A stretch of DNA of 64,000 nucleotides from Camellia lanceoleosa (lineage: Eukaryota > Streptophyta > Magnoliopsida > Ericales > Theaceae): NCBI GenBank assembly GCA_025200525.1, contig CM045767.1, forward strand, positions 10,275,273 through 10,339,272, given 5' to 3'. The position numbers were made by a program, and so were the translations under genes. How positions within the stretch are numbered: position 1 is the stretch's first letter; each line of letters opens with the position of its first letter. The notes under the pieces were generated by a model. That model saw nothing but the letters and a program-made list of their open reading frames with translations. It made no database searches and was not told where the DNA came from. Positions 1 through 10,985 of this stretch are shown in pieces.

Positions 1-245
1 AAGTTTAATCAAAGTGTGATCTTGTTTAATCACACTTTTTAAGTATGATTAAAAATATTTAAATCACACCTTTTAAGAGTGATCTTTGGAAGTGTGATTA
101 AAAATGGTCATTTTTAATCACACTTTTTAAGTGTGATTAATAACATTTAGATTACATCTTTTAAGTGATTAAAAATATTTACATCACATCTTTTAAGTGT
201 GATTAATAATATTTAGATCACATCTTTTAAGTGTGATTAATAACT
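1..245. repeat. Left subterminal repeats of the CACTA element
   Basis: Tandem and inverted copies of a motif around AATCACACTTTTTAAGTGTGATTA, with variants CACATCTTTTAAG and CACACCTTTTAAG. Each is a short palindrome-like pair separated by AT-rich spacer. The motif is the same as that at 8440-9102. Confidence 0.7.
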
Positions 246-1181
246 AATAAAATATGTGATAAAAAAAAGATTCGACATATTTGAAAAATAATCAATATTA
301 TTTTTGTATGCACATTTGAATAATGTAATACACACTATATATTATATTTCGAATCATAACCACATATTGAATAGAATAACGTCATATATTTCATAAGTAA
401 AAATTAAATATTCAAAAGTATATACAAAAGATTTAAATAAAAAAAATTAACTGTGTTTACATCTATTAAAAAATGAAAAAACTTAAAAAACTAAGTTCTT
501 TAATTCTTGGACCATATTTTGCATCTCTCCAAAAATTTTCTGAACTGAAAAATAAAAACACAAATTAATCCAGAAACCACTGATGCATATGAATAAACTA
601 AAAAGTTAATTCAGCAAACCAAAATAGGAACATTAATCATTTCTGTTTGATCTTAATTCTTTTGAAAGTAACTTCCCTGTTAACAATTACATGCCATAGC
701 AGCTCAGTGTCAATGACATTGTAATTAGGAAGTCACTAATGAGCACAGTATTTAAAAATGATAAATCTCAATACAGCTTGTGTACGATCTTTTTGTGAAT
801 GTATATTATTATTACTGTTGAACCATAATTTTAAGTACCCGTAAATAAATAAATAAAAACTCAAGAAAACACTATTCCTCCATCCCCCCTCCAGCCACTC
901 CCTCACCCCCTTTAGCCACCCCTTCCCTTCCCGGCGACTACTTCACCCTTCCCGCAACTCACCAAACATGTTTTCTTATTTTTGTTAGTATTTGTTTGGA
1001 AAACATGTGTATATTTAACATGTTTTTAGTTTTTTTTTTTTTTTTTGGAACAATATGTTTCCTGCTTCTTGTTTACAAAGAAGAAACAGAAAATTAGTTT
1101 GAGAGTAAAATATAATGTTATATACTAATTACCAATGGATGTAATGAGAAAACAAAGATGGAGCAGAGTCACATAAAATAC
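246..1181. other. AT-rich interior of CACTA element, no gene seen
   Basis: AT-rich sequence with homopolymer runs. A C-rich patch near 883-950 has no open frame I can support. Nothing recognisable. Confidence 0.5.
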
Positions 1182-1365
1182 CATGGTCATCAAAGTCTCC
1201 TGCAGTCATGGTGGCTAACAAACTGTTGTTGACAAACTCAGAATCCTCAAGCTTGGAAGGAGATGTTCTTGCTGAGTTACTATTTGATCCATCTTTCTTC
1301 CTCTGATGCTGAGCAGCTGCCCCTATTAGCTTCATCCTCAATTTACTTGGAGATATTATACCACC
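1182..1365 (-). pseudogene. Captured exon of a conserved plant gene of unknown function
   Basis: A 184-bp open stretch on the minus strand is bounded by a TAG acceptor (1368-1366) and a GT donor (1181-1180). It reads as a basic start with SPSKLRMKLIGAA, then KKDGSNSNSARTSPSKLED, then SEFVNNSLLA. Low-complexity Ser/Asn composition followed by an acidic helix-like stretch resembles conserved N-terminal exons of plant proteins, but I cannot name the family. No neighbouring exon of the same gene was found, so it is probably a fragment carried by the surrounding CACTA element. Confidence 0.5.
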
Positions 1366-2719
1366 CTACATTACCCATTTATTTATACCACCAAAAAAAA
1401 TTTAAAAATCAAATACCATGATCAGGAAAAATACCCAAAAAAGATTAAAAAAAAAAAAGAAATTCAACATTGTAATAGAATCATTTGAACACTAAAGCCC
1501 TCCATTCAAGAATTTCGTTCAAACACCATAATGAGTTCTCTTATCTTACTAATTCAAAATTTGAAAGATTTGTTTAAACAAAAATCAAATATTTGGGAAA
1601 CCCATCAAGAATTTCTTTAAATTTCTTCTCTGCTGTTATTTAGGTCAAGAATTTCTTCTTCTTCTTTATCTAATAATGGATTGGATCACCTAATGACTAA
1701 AACTATATATTATTTTCTCTGCTGTTATTTTTCATATCTAATTTACTCTCTGTTAATTTCCCTAGCCTTAAAGCATTGTCACCTAGAGGTCAAGTTTGTG
1801 TGTTCTTTCTTGTGTGTTTGTTCTTCTTGTGTTTTGAGTCTTACCGATTATAGTTAGGCATTATGGATTGCTAACACCTTTGACATGTATGAACAAATTA
1901 AGTGGCTTTACTAAATGTGTCGATCCCCATCTCTTTCATTGATCATAGTAAACCTCATTCTTCTAGACTTGAGATGAAAGAGCTCAGCAACACTCAACAA
2001 TCTCCAAAAATCATAGAATTAATAACATATCATCTCTTATATCACACCTCTAAGTAGGATTAATCATTGATTGGATTCACCACAGAACTGTTATGGTTCT
2101 TGAATAAATGCAATTAAGAACACAATCCCAATCCTACTGCACTCAAGGAAGTGCAAGTGTGTTTCCTTTTCAGATATCTTTCAAATTACAATGATTTACT
2201 TTATGAAGTATAAACAAGTATGTTCTTTCTATAAGAAAAAACACAAATAAATGAGTCAAAATGAAGAGAAAACCTCAAAAAATAAATAAACAAATAAAAG
2301 GGAAGGAAGAGAGCAGTTACAGAACTAGATGGTCTGGTCAGAAATATCTCAAGAAGCTTTACTCATCCCGTTGAGAATTACTCATCCCTGTTGAGAATAA
2401 CAATTGTTACAACAACGATAAAAAGAAACTTTGAAGTAGTCAAATGAAATGAATCTAGAACAACATTCGGAACAAGCAAAGGTAGAAATCTATGCATTAG
2501 AAAATAATGAACACTTAACTGATTCATACAATTGGAGTGTGATCTATTCAGTTTTACACCTGTATATATGTTCTCCCCTAACAAATTGAAACAAATGCTA
2601 GTTATGAAAACTATATCAGTGTTGCAGCCTTCAGGTGCTTTCCAATCCTCAATTAGTGCTACGTAATGTGAAGTTAAAATTGTAATTCAAACCATCAAAT
2701 CCAAATAAACTTGGTGAAG

Positions 2720-2766
<47 letters not shown>

Positions 2767-4159
2767 TATTGGTTTCTCCCAAATAATTTGTTGTGCTGTG
2801 CTCTACGTAGCATTGACACGTGACAAGGGCACAGCTTTGACACAAAGCCACGTTGATTTTCAAAAAATGCACGACACGATATGTCTGGAACATTTTTAAA
2901 AATTATACTTTTATAAATTTATTATATGTCAACTATGTGAATAGCTTATTCAGAGGTAATGAAAAAAAACAAAATAACACTTATTAAAATTAAAAGGTTA
3001 TAAATTTCATAACCTAAAAACATCAATATATCAATCACATGACAATTAATTGCAATATAATGAATGCAAAATAATTGTAGAATATAGAAATACAAATGAT
3101 GAATTCATTTTATTAATGTTTGAAAATATATTCAGGTTCCACACATAGAGCCCACATTTAGGTTCCACACACATGTTGTCAAAGTAATCGGGACACCATC
3201 CAGTATACCAATTACACTAAAATAATATCCACGAACTGAAATTACAAGCGCACAACCACCAATCAAACATTTCGCAAATGCACTATAATTTAAACTATTC
3301 CTTGGCACTTTTAACTCAATATTTTAATTTAAAAATCAAAAAATCATTAAAAAATCAAAAAAATCAACAACTTATAACAACTTAAACAAAAAAAAAAAAA
3401 AAAAAGTTAAATATTGTTTTTTCTCTATATTTTTTGTACATTTTTCTGTAAAAAGTCAACAAGTGATCCCAAATATAATTTTTTTTACCTTATATTTTTG
3501 TCAAAAAATAAAAAAAAAATTACTAAAATAACATGTTAGGCAGAAAGTTACATATAACTCTAAAATAGGGAAAATTACTCCCTCCAGTGTTTCTGAAATT
3601 TTAAAAATTAGAGTTCTAAAAAGAACGAAATGCTCAAGGATTGCTTGCGCATATTTATATTATCTCCATATAGAAGAAACTGAAAAATAAAATAAAATAA
3701 ATTGATGCATAAATAAATGTAATTTGGTGACACCTATAACAGAAAATTGTCGATCATATGTTGTATCACATCAGCTCCGGCGAAATTCACACAGTAAGTT
3801 TTTACTTGCACGAGCAGAACAAAAGAAAAAGGTCACTCATTAGAAATGTTGATGCTACTATCTTTCCCAAACAAGAAGAGATGATAAACTACTTTCTTTC
3901 TCTTTTATCTCACTCTTATACTATCCAAACAAGAAGAAGATAAACTAGTACTACTATCATTTCTTTGTTTACTTCTCTCCTATTTTGCCAAATGGACTGA
4001 AATCTGATTGTGCTGACCCTCTTTTATCCGGAGGGGAATTCAAACTAGAGAGTTCCAATCCATTTCAAGAGGTTGACCTCCAAACCGCATTTTACTCATT
4101 GAGGTTATTATGTTTTTCCTTGATTCTGTAGTTAAATTAAAGAGAAAGAAGAAACTTGC
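1366..4159. other. Non-coding interior of CACTA element
   Basis: AT-rich. It contains a CA microsatellite at 2722-2762, a dispersed-repeat stretch at 3300-3560 (ATCAAAAAATCATTAAAAA followed by AAAAGTCAA and ACTAAAATA motifs, also seen elsewhere in the window) and several short open frames with no family resemblance. The last exon of the DUF676 esterase fragment could lie just below 4160, but I could not identify it. Confidence 0.45.
2722..2762. repeat. (CA)n microsatellite
   Basis: About 20 uninterrupted AC dinucleotides. Short open frames across it on both strands are artefacts of the repeat. Confidence 0.95.
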
Positions 4160-5786
4160 CTGAATAGTACTGTGCGCCAAAAGTCTTTGTTTAGTTCCAC
4201 TGAAGTCAATATCAACCCTTTCCCAGCTCATTTTTATGAGACCCCTGATCATTGCCCCTACAATTGGACGCAATGAGGAAAGAGTGTGAAAATTAGGGAA
4301 TAATCAATAATAAATATTTTACTTACATATAGAGCTCAGAATAATTGGACAATCTGAAATGATGGTAATGAAATCATATTGAACTTCAAATCCTCAAGAG
4401 CATAATGAAAATTTCATTGACTTGTATAAAGTTCTTCACCAAATAACTGTTCTAGAACTTCTAGTATTACCTCTTCAATTTCTCTTTTCCATTTTCTTTC
4501 CACTTGCTATAACAAATCAGGTTGTGTGTGTTGTGTGTGTGTGTGTGTGTGTGTTTTTTTCTTCCAGTTTTGACTAAACCAAGACATGCTAGTTCGAAGC
4601 CCAACCTTGTTTCACATTGAAATTCATTTTCAGTTCTTTCATTCTTTTCACTAACTGGTATATGCTAGAACAGTCTGTATGCCGGGAAATTGAGCTAGCC
4701 CGATACACCTAAAATAATCCGGTACAAACCAGAAAATTAACTGGAACTGTGTTGAGTCTCCATTATTCCAGTTTCCTGTTAAAATGGTATGTACCAGCTG
4801 GTACAACATGGTGTTGAGCGGGATTCACAATATTGCCAGTAACTTTTTACTCTCTTTCACAATTCCAGAAAAACTAAATATACGAGTGAAATCTACATTT
4901 AAAATGAAGGAAAAACCTTCTTTATTTTAATTTTTAACTTGGTTTTTTAATGGGAAGTAATGGTTCTTGAATCTTGTAAGATTAGTGCTGTAGAACATGA
5001 ATAACATTGACAAAAATTTGGTAACTAACCTTCCATATCAATGGTCTTGCATACATTGACTTGGCCCTCTAAAGACATTTCTTCTTGAGTATTCACAGGT
5101 TTTTCTAACTCCACATTTACGACATGCGGGTACTTGTCAATTCTTGACAGATTTTGACGCTAAAAAAAAAGAAAGAAAAAAAAGTAAGAAAATTTGGAAA
5201 CACAATTCTAAAGCTCCATAAAGATTAAGAATTATCTTTGGGAGCTCACTTCGACGCTGCAGTGATGATGTACTCCATCCAACAAGATCTAAGAGGAAGT
5301 GTTAAGTTCTTCACATAAATTAGAGGATTTCAAAAAGAAGAAAATTGGAACAGCCTAACTAGTTTTTCATGTATTGCTTGAGCATATGTTTAAATGTCCT
5401 GACATTTTATCTCCAAATATTTTCCTACATAAACAAGTAAAAAATAATAAACAAATGTATATAGTATGGTAGGATACGATCATATCGTGCATTAGCGTAG
5501 GCAACCCGACGCCTAAAGGACCATAGAGCAGATCTGCAGAGACAAGACAAGGAGTCAAGATAGGTTCTATATCATTTGCAGTCACAAAGAAATATTTGTT
5601 TGACTTTTGATCAGAATCTATTAAATTCACGAGGGCTCACATAAATGGAAGATCATCAGTATCATTGGCCATCTGAAGTAAAATAGGAGGTTTTTCATTA
5701 TCACCATCTCTCAAGAATAAATGTTTCCTTATTCTTTCAAGCAATGATGATGTATGAGCAGCTGCTTTCTCCAGGGAATAAAAGCC
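4160..5786 (-). pseudogene. Fragment of a DUF676 putative serine esterase/lipase (ROG1-like), C-terminal half
   Basis: Five consecutive exons can be read on the minus strand: about 5786-5641, 5533-5478, 5288-5236, 5159-5030 and 4257-4160. Joined phases agree and give the order seen in plant DUF676 alpha/beta-hydrolases: RKHLFLRDGDNEKPPILLQM, SALWSFRRRVAYANARYD, HLVGWSTSSLQRRSELPK, YPHVVNVE, then MIRGLIKMSWERVDIDFSG and AHSTIQ. The N-terminal half with the nucleophile-serine motif is missing upstream, and the exon at 5786 begins with a damaged acceptor (GCG for CAG). The donor after SELPK is AT instead of GT. The last donor is GC (CAG then GCAAGT), a known minor class. Family members are predicted membrane-lipid hydrolases. 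The 5' truncation and lost sites mean it is not functional. It most likely arrived inside the CACTA element. Confidence 0.8.
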
Positions 5787-6621
5787 GCAAAATGAAAATA
5801 TATCCTAAAAGAAGAATGATATATATACATCCTAAAAAAATAAAAATAAAAATAGAAACTCGCGGTTCTCAGCATTTAACAAAATCCAAATGAATTACCA
5901 ACACCAAATGAAGATTTATAAAAATAAAAACTAATGAAAAGAAAAATAGTGTTCTGCAATAAGGATTCAAAAACCAAATTCATAAATCTATTAGATGTCA
6001 TGACTGCCACATTCAAATGCTCAGATCAAAACTGTCCACATTTATTTGTTTTTGTGAGAATCCAAATATTCAACATCATCAAATCTTGATAAGAAATAGA
6101 GAGAAAAATAATAAAGAGGAATTCAGGACTAATACAAAGCCCAATACAGTAATCATCTTCCGATATCAAGATCAAAACGTATGAACATCATAATCACCAG
6201 TTACAAACCTTCAAAAACAAAAACAAAAATAGAAAATAAATTTATAAAAATGATATTTTATAATTTGAGAGTGAAACAAATAAGACCATTAAGCAACTGA
6301 CAGACTGACCATCCAATCTCTTACAATACAAAGAAGAAGAAACAGAAAACCCACTTGAGATTATTACCCAAATCTGATGAATCTTTAGGTCCAAAGAAGA
6401 GAGAGAAGAGTCAAAATCAAAAACAAACCACTCCAAAAGTTGATACTATTCAAATGAAAAAACAAAGACAACCCACAAAGAAAAAAAAGCCCCCAAAACA
6501 TCCCAGGAATTTATAGACAGTTGATCTAGTGACTTGTGAGTCCACAAGATCCTCAATAGTAATTTCATTTTCCAAAACAGTAAACAAGATCCTCAATAGA
6601 AAAGTGAAGAAACTGAACCTT
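5787..6621. other. AT-rich spacer between captured gene fragments
   Basis: No exon recognised. A 14-base phrase AAGATCCTCAATAG occurs twice (about 6547 and 6586), a small local duplication just downstream of the NSA2 fragment. Confidence 0.4.
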
Positions 6622-6738
6622 CTAAGCAATCTGAGATTGCTTGTGGACTTCACGAGCCTCTTTCTTTCGTTTGCACTCGAAATGATCATGGCGATAGCCA
6701 TTTCTCTTCATGTGAAGCTCTATGTAATCTCCTTGAGG
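6622..6738 (-). pseudogene. NSA2: Captured first exon of ribosome-biogenesis factor NSA2
   Basis: On the minus strand from 6738 the frame reads PQGDYIELHMKRNGYRHDHF, then ECKRKKEAREVHKQSQIA and a TAG stop at 6624-6622. This is the highly conserved N terminus of eukaryotic NSA2 (TINP1), a nucleolar protein required for 60S pre-ribosome maturation, which normally starts MPQ. Here the initiator is AAG instead of ATG. The stop falls where NSA2 proteins have Gln (CAG to TAG), and the sequence after it is unrelated. Only about 39 of roughly 260 residues are present. The fragment lies inside the CACTA element and cannot make a functional protein. Confidence 0.8.
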
Positions 6739-6769
6739 CTTAACAAATCTTAAGAGATTAGGGATTTTT

Positions 6770-7240
6770 GGTTTTGGGCCCCCGCCCGGGGGGGGGCGCC
6801 AGAATGGAAAAAAAAAAAAAAGCGGGAATGAAAAAAAAAAAAAAAAAAGGGAGACGGGGGGTAGATAAAAAAAAAAAAATTAAAATCTTTTTTTTTTTTT
6901 TTGGGTCACAAATAAAATTTAAACAACAAAACAATGTCGTTTAACTCTTTTTTTTTTTTTTTGTGTCGAGGGTTACTGTCACTAAAAAAATTTATTTTTT
7001 GTTAAAATAACTTTTTTTTATAGTTAATGAAAAAAATTTAATTTTTTTTTAGTTACTAAGATTGAAAATTTATTTGTTTCATTTTTATTTTAATTAAAAA
7101 AATATTATTATTATTTTTATTTGGTAAAAGTAAGGGTAATATTTTAATGAAAATATTTTTCACTAAAATAAAAGTTAATTTTCGTGGTCAATGAAAAATA
7201 TTTTTCTACTGATTTTTTTTTTTTTTTACTAAAAATCATG
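6770..7240. repeat. Homopolymer-rich low-complexity tract
   Basis: A run of G and C around 6778-6800 is followed by alternating long A or T runs with short G-rich interruptions (6808-6900), then T-rich and A-rich sequence to 7240. The composition is abrupt and unlike both flanks. It could be true low-complexity DNA or sequencing/assembly noise at a hard-to-read spot. Confidence 0.6.
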
Positions 7241-7249
7241 AACTATTTT

Positions 7250-8345
7250 TTTTGTGATAGAGGAAAGGGAGCGACATTAGTGGTGGAGGTGGTGGATAAG
7301 AAATGATGGTGGTGGTGATAGTGATGGCGAAAGATATTAGTGGTGAAGTTGTGGTAGTGGTAGTGTAGATGGAGTTGCAGGGGTGAAGGAGAGGTAATGG
7401 TAGCGAGTAGCGGTAGTGGTAATGGTGGTAGTGGAGTGGTGGCGATAGTTGTAGTAATGGTAGTCGTAGAGATGAAGTGGTGACAGTGGAAGTAGTGGTG
7501 GTGGTGGAATGATGTTTGCAGTAGTGGTGAATGTGGTAAAGGAGATGGGTGGTGAGAGAGAGATGAGTGAGAGACGAATAGAAGATAGAGAGAGAGAAAG
7601 AGAGAAAGCAGAGACAGAGTGATGAGCCAGAGAGAGACAAAGTGGTTGCTAAAAGTGCATTTTCTTGTAGTGGATCGATAAATTGAGAGGGAGCTCAATA
7701 AATAGAGAAGACGGGAGGGAGAGAGTGAGCAACGCAAACACAGTAGGAGAGAGAGAGAGAGAGACAAAAAAAAGAGAGATAGAGAGTGAGAGATAGAAAA
7801 AAGACAGAGAGAGAAGAGAGATGGACGAGAGAGATAGAGAAAGACAGAGAGAGAAGAGAGATGAGCGAGGGAGACAGAGAGAGATAGAGAGAAGAGAGAT
7901 GAGCGAAAGAGACAGAGAGAGAAAAGAGATGAGAGAAGAGATAGATGAGTGAGAGACACAGAGAGAGAGAGATAGACAGAAAGAAAAAAGTGATGAGTGA
8001 GAGAGAGAAAGAAAAGAGAGAGAGGAAGATGAAAAAATAGGTGAAAAGATATAGACAAAGAGAGAGAAAGAGAGAAAAATAGCGAAAAGATATAAACGAG
8101 AGAGAGAGAGAGATGATGAGAGAGAGATAAAGAGAAGAGAGCAGAAGAAGCAGAGAGATGAGAGAGATGACAGGAAGAAAGATAGACGAGAGACACAGAA
8201 AGAGAGACAAAGACAGAGAAGAGTATGAGTAAGAGAGAGAAAAATAAGAGAAAGAGAGAGACAGACAGACAGAGAAGAGTGAGTGAGAGAGAGACAGAGA
8301 GAAGAGAGACAGAGAGATAGAAAGATGAAAAAATTGATGAAAAAG
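7250..8345. repeat. Degenerate GTGGTAG and GAGA-rich repeat tract
   Basis: About 7270-7540 is built of GTGGTRGTGG-like trinucleotide variation. About 7550-8340 is built of AGAGAGAGACAGAGAG and AGAGATGAGCGAGAGAGA units with imperfect longer periods. Minus-strand reading gives long Ser/Leu-rich open frames, which are repeat artefacts and not genes. Confidence 0.85.
7640..7672. mobile_element. Nested CACTA right terminus
   Basis: The sequence ends TGCATTTTCTTGTAGTG at 7672. Its complement begins CACTACAAGAAAATGCA, the classic CACTA terminal inverted repeat, followed by CTTTTAGCAACCAC. No matching left end was found, so this is a relic end within the larger element. Confidence 0.65.
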
Positions 8346-8377
8346 TTCCGTGTCTAAAGCCTCATTTTCTAGTAGTG
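8345..8377. mobile_element. Second nested CACTA right terminus
   Basis: The complement from 8377 begins CACTACTAGAAAATGAGGC and continues TTTAGACACGG, a typical CACTA-family terminus different from those at 7672 and 9102. No partner left end was recognised. Confidence 0.65.
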
Positions 8378-8439
8378 AGTCGTCTCTATCATTCATGGGT
8401 AGAATAGAGGTGCGGATTTGGGAATTGTAGATTTTATAT

Positions 8440-9102
8440 AAAAATCAAATTGAAATATTTTATACAATCACACTTATTTAGAGAGTGTGATTAAATATAT
8501 ATATATATATATATATATAATTACACTTATTTAAAAAGTGTGATTAAAAAGTAGTAATGTATATATAATCACACTTATTTAAAAAGTGTGATTAAAAAGT
8601 AGTAGTGTATATATAATCACACTTTAATTAGAAGGTGTGATTAAAAAATATATAAATAATCACACTTTAATTAGAATATGTGGTTAAAAAATATATATAT
8701 AATCACACCTATTTAAAAAGTGTGATTAAAAAGTAGTAGTATATATATAATCACACTTTAATTAGAAGGTGTGATTAAAAAATATATAAATAATCACACT
8801 TTAATTAGAATGTGTGATTAAAAAATATATATATAATCACACTTGTTTAAAAAGTGTGATTAAAAAGTAGTAGTGTATATATAATCACACTTTAATTAGA
8901 AGGTGTGATTAAAATATATATATATATATATATATATATAATCACACTTAATTGAAAAGTGACATAAAAAGTAAATATTATCACACTCAATCAAATTAAG
9001 TGTGATTAAAATATCAATATAATTTTTTTTTATCACACTTCTAATAAAAGTAAGATTTTTTTTTTTGTCAAAGTGTGATCTTTAACTATTTTTGTAGTAG
9101 TG
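8440..9102. repeat. Right subterminal repeat block and terminus of the CACTA element
   Basis: Ten or more alternating units of AATCACACTTATTTAAAAAG, GTGTGATTAAAAAGTAGTAG or ATATATATA occur, in both orientations, with AT microsatellites at about 8492-8519 and 8913-8940. The block ends in TTTTTGTAGTAGTG. Units of about 60-125 bp recur almost identically (8560-8640, 8720-8800, 8830-8910), showing recent local amplification. Confidence 0.8.
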
Positions 9103-9504
9103 TTGGTTTTCTAACTATACATTGTTATATTATAATTATGCAAATATAAATTTTTTTATATTTATAATAAATGTTCTACTGATTGACTAAAAAAATCACT
9201 TCAATCTACCAATTAATGTACTAACTAGTGTACCAACACTAATTATGATATTATTATTAACCCTACTCATTATACAAATTACAAATATCAAAAATCTCTT
9301 AAATTATGCCACATCATTAATTGATACACTAATTAGTACATATAGAATTATTCTTTCAAATTTAAAAAGAAAAACACTATTCATCACAAAATTTATTTCA
9401 CCACTTTATTTTTCACCATTGATTCATTAAAATTAATGCGTAGCACTCATATTATTCAATAAATGGTAGTAAGACTTGCCATACTAAGGCCTTGTTTGTT
9501 TTTT
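9103..9504. other. AT-rich intergenic sequence
   Basis: No gene or repeat boundary recognised. This is the spacer between the CACTA end and the long-TIR Mutator-like element. Confidence 0.4.
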
Positions 9505-9816
9505 GGGAAAATTATACAAATAATCCTTATAGTTTACACGTTGTGTCATTTTGGTCCCTTTAATTTCATTTGATTGATTTTGATCTTAAATTTTGAATTC
9601 TATATCATTTTGGTCCAATTGAAAATGGAAGTTAAGAAATTGAACGGAAAATTTGCACGTAGACAATATGTGTAGAGTTTTTATGGGCAAAAAAGTCAAT
9701 TTACTTTCACCCTCAATTAACTCAATGATTAATCCATCTAACTCAAAGTGAGTTAACTCACTCCCATTTAACTCAATGATATATATATATGTATATATAT
9801 AAATATATTTGTACAC

Positions 9817-9857
<41 letters not shown>

Positions 9858-10985
9858 GAGGGAATAATATTGATGGAGTCAACCTAATTCAGGACTAAGC
9901 ACTGAACCCAAACCAGCACACCATCGGTGCAAAACGTAACCTCACAACACCAGGAAAACCAGTAAGGCAGCCATAAATTTGAACCAAAACATAGCTCGAG
10001 CCAGAGTAGAACCAAACCAGTATTAGAGAAGAGGCAAGGTTATGCTGGAGAAGACAAACTTGCATCGGTCAGCCACCGGCAAAGCCAAACCCATCCACAC
10101 TGTAAATCAATTCCAGCTACATGGCCAAACCAGTTCAATCGGCGATTCCACTCAGAGTCAGACGAATGCACCTCTCAGCATAGAAACAAAGGGTGCACTC
10201 CATACTCAAACACAACCACAAGACCAGCGTAGACCTATCATGAATGGCGATTCACGCAACTCATTGCCAAACCCAAGTTTCAGTATACTTACATTGCTGT
10301 ATACTTCCACCATGACATCCAGACTTGACATCATTTGCAATTAACCACCTTTACGCTGACAGAACCGAACCAGGCAGTACATTTCCATCGGTTATGACAA
10401 CGGATGAACCAAAACATAACACATATTCATTCACTCAAACAGATGAAAGGAAGTGGAAGACAATGGAACGGCGGATGACAGTGGTCGGTGGCTCTTTCAA
10501 AAGTGAAACCGTCGACGAACGAAGGGTAAGATGGCTCCGGAAGTGTTAACGGAAGCCGGCGTTAGTGACCAAGAATAGAGAGATGATCGAAGAAGGTGTG
10601 AGAGAAGAAGGAAGAGGAATGGCGGAGGTGGTGATAGTGGACACTACGAGGTTCCTTTGCTCGCCGTTGTTACCATGGAAAAAAGCTTTGGTGCTCGGTC
10701 TCGACTTCTTCAAGGCAATGGCGATATTAAGGTTTTGAGTGAGAGAGAGAGAAGCGTAAGAAGAAGGTGAAAGGGAAAAGAAAAGTAAAATGTCTATTGT
10801 GCCCTTGGAAACCAATCACATGTCATTCACGTGTCAATTTTCCGTTCAATTTCTTAACTTCCATTTTCAATTGGACCAAAATGATACAGAATTCAAAATT
10901 TAAGATCAAAATCGAACAAATTGAAATTAAAGGGACTAAAATGGCACAACATGAAAATTACAAGGAATATTTACATAATTTGTCC
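9505..10985. mobile_element. Non-autonomous Mutator-like element with long TIRs (possible Pack-MULE)
   Basis: The left arm (9505 to about 9660) and the inverted right arm (about 10829-10985) share long stretches, for example CCAATTGAAAATGGAAGTTA and AAGAAATTGAACGGAAAAT. The ends are GGGAAAATTAT and, inverted, GGACAAATTAT. Flanks TTGTTTTTT (9496-9504) and TTTTTTTTT (10986-10994) match at 8 of 9 bases, as expected for a 9-bp Mutator duplication, although T-rich sequence weakens this. The interior (about 9900-10815) is noticeably GC-richer with several short open frames and may be captured host DNA. I recognise no protein family in it and saw no transposase. Confidence 0.7.
9818..9854. repeat. 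(GA)n microsatellite
   Basis: About 17 GA repeats inside the Mutator-like element, preceded by a TATATG-rich stretch. Confidence 0.9.

Larger units (their letters stand above)
1..9102. mobile_element. CACTA (En/Spm-type) transposon carrying host gene fragments; left tip outside window
   Basis: The right end reads TTTTTGTAGTAGTG at 9089-9102, the complement of a CACTA-type terminus. Next to it (about 8440-9090) are many copies of a subterminal motif like AATCACACTTATTTAAAAAG and its inverse GTGTGATTA. The same motif family fills positions 1-245, which fits the left subterminal region of the same element with its tip just left of the window. No transposase was seen, so the element looks non-autonomous. 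Its interior holds exon fragments of three unrelated plant genes, all on the minus strand. Known biology: CACTA elements often capture gene pieces. Inference: 1-245 and 8440-9102 belong to one element; without the left tip this is likely but not proven. Confidence 0.65.

Noticed and set aside
2378..2899. Short frames around the CA microsatellite
   Set aside because: Contain only repeat-encoded His-Thr or Val-Cys runs and hydrophobic AT-rich sequence.
7236..8396. Long minus-strand open frames of up to 317 codons
   Set aside because: They are Ser/Leu/His-rich translations of GAGA and GTGGTG repeats. All three frames are open, with no domain.
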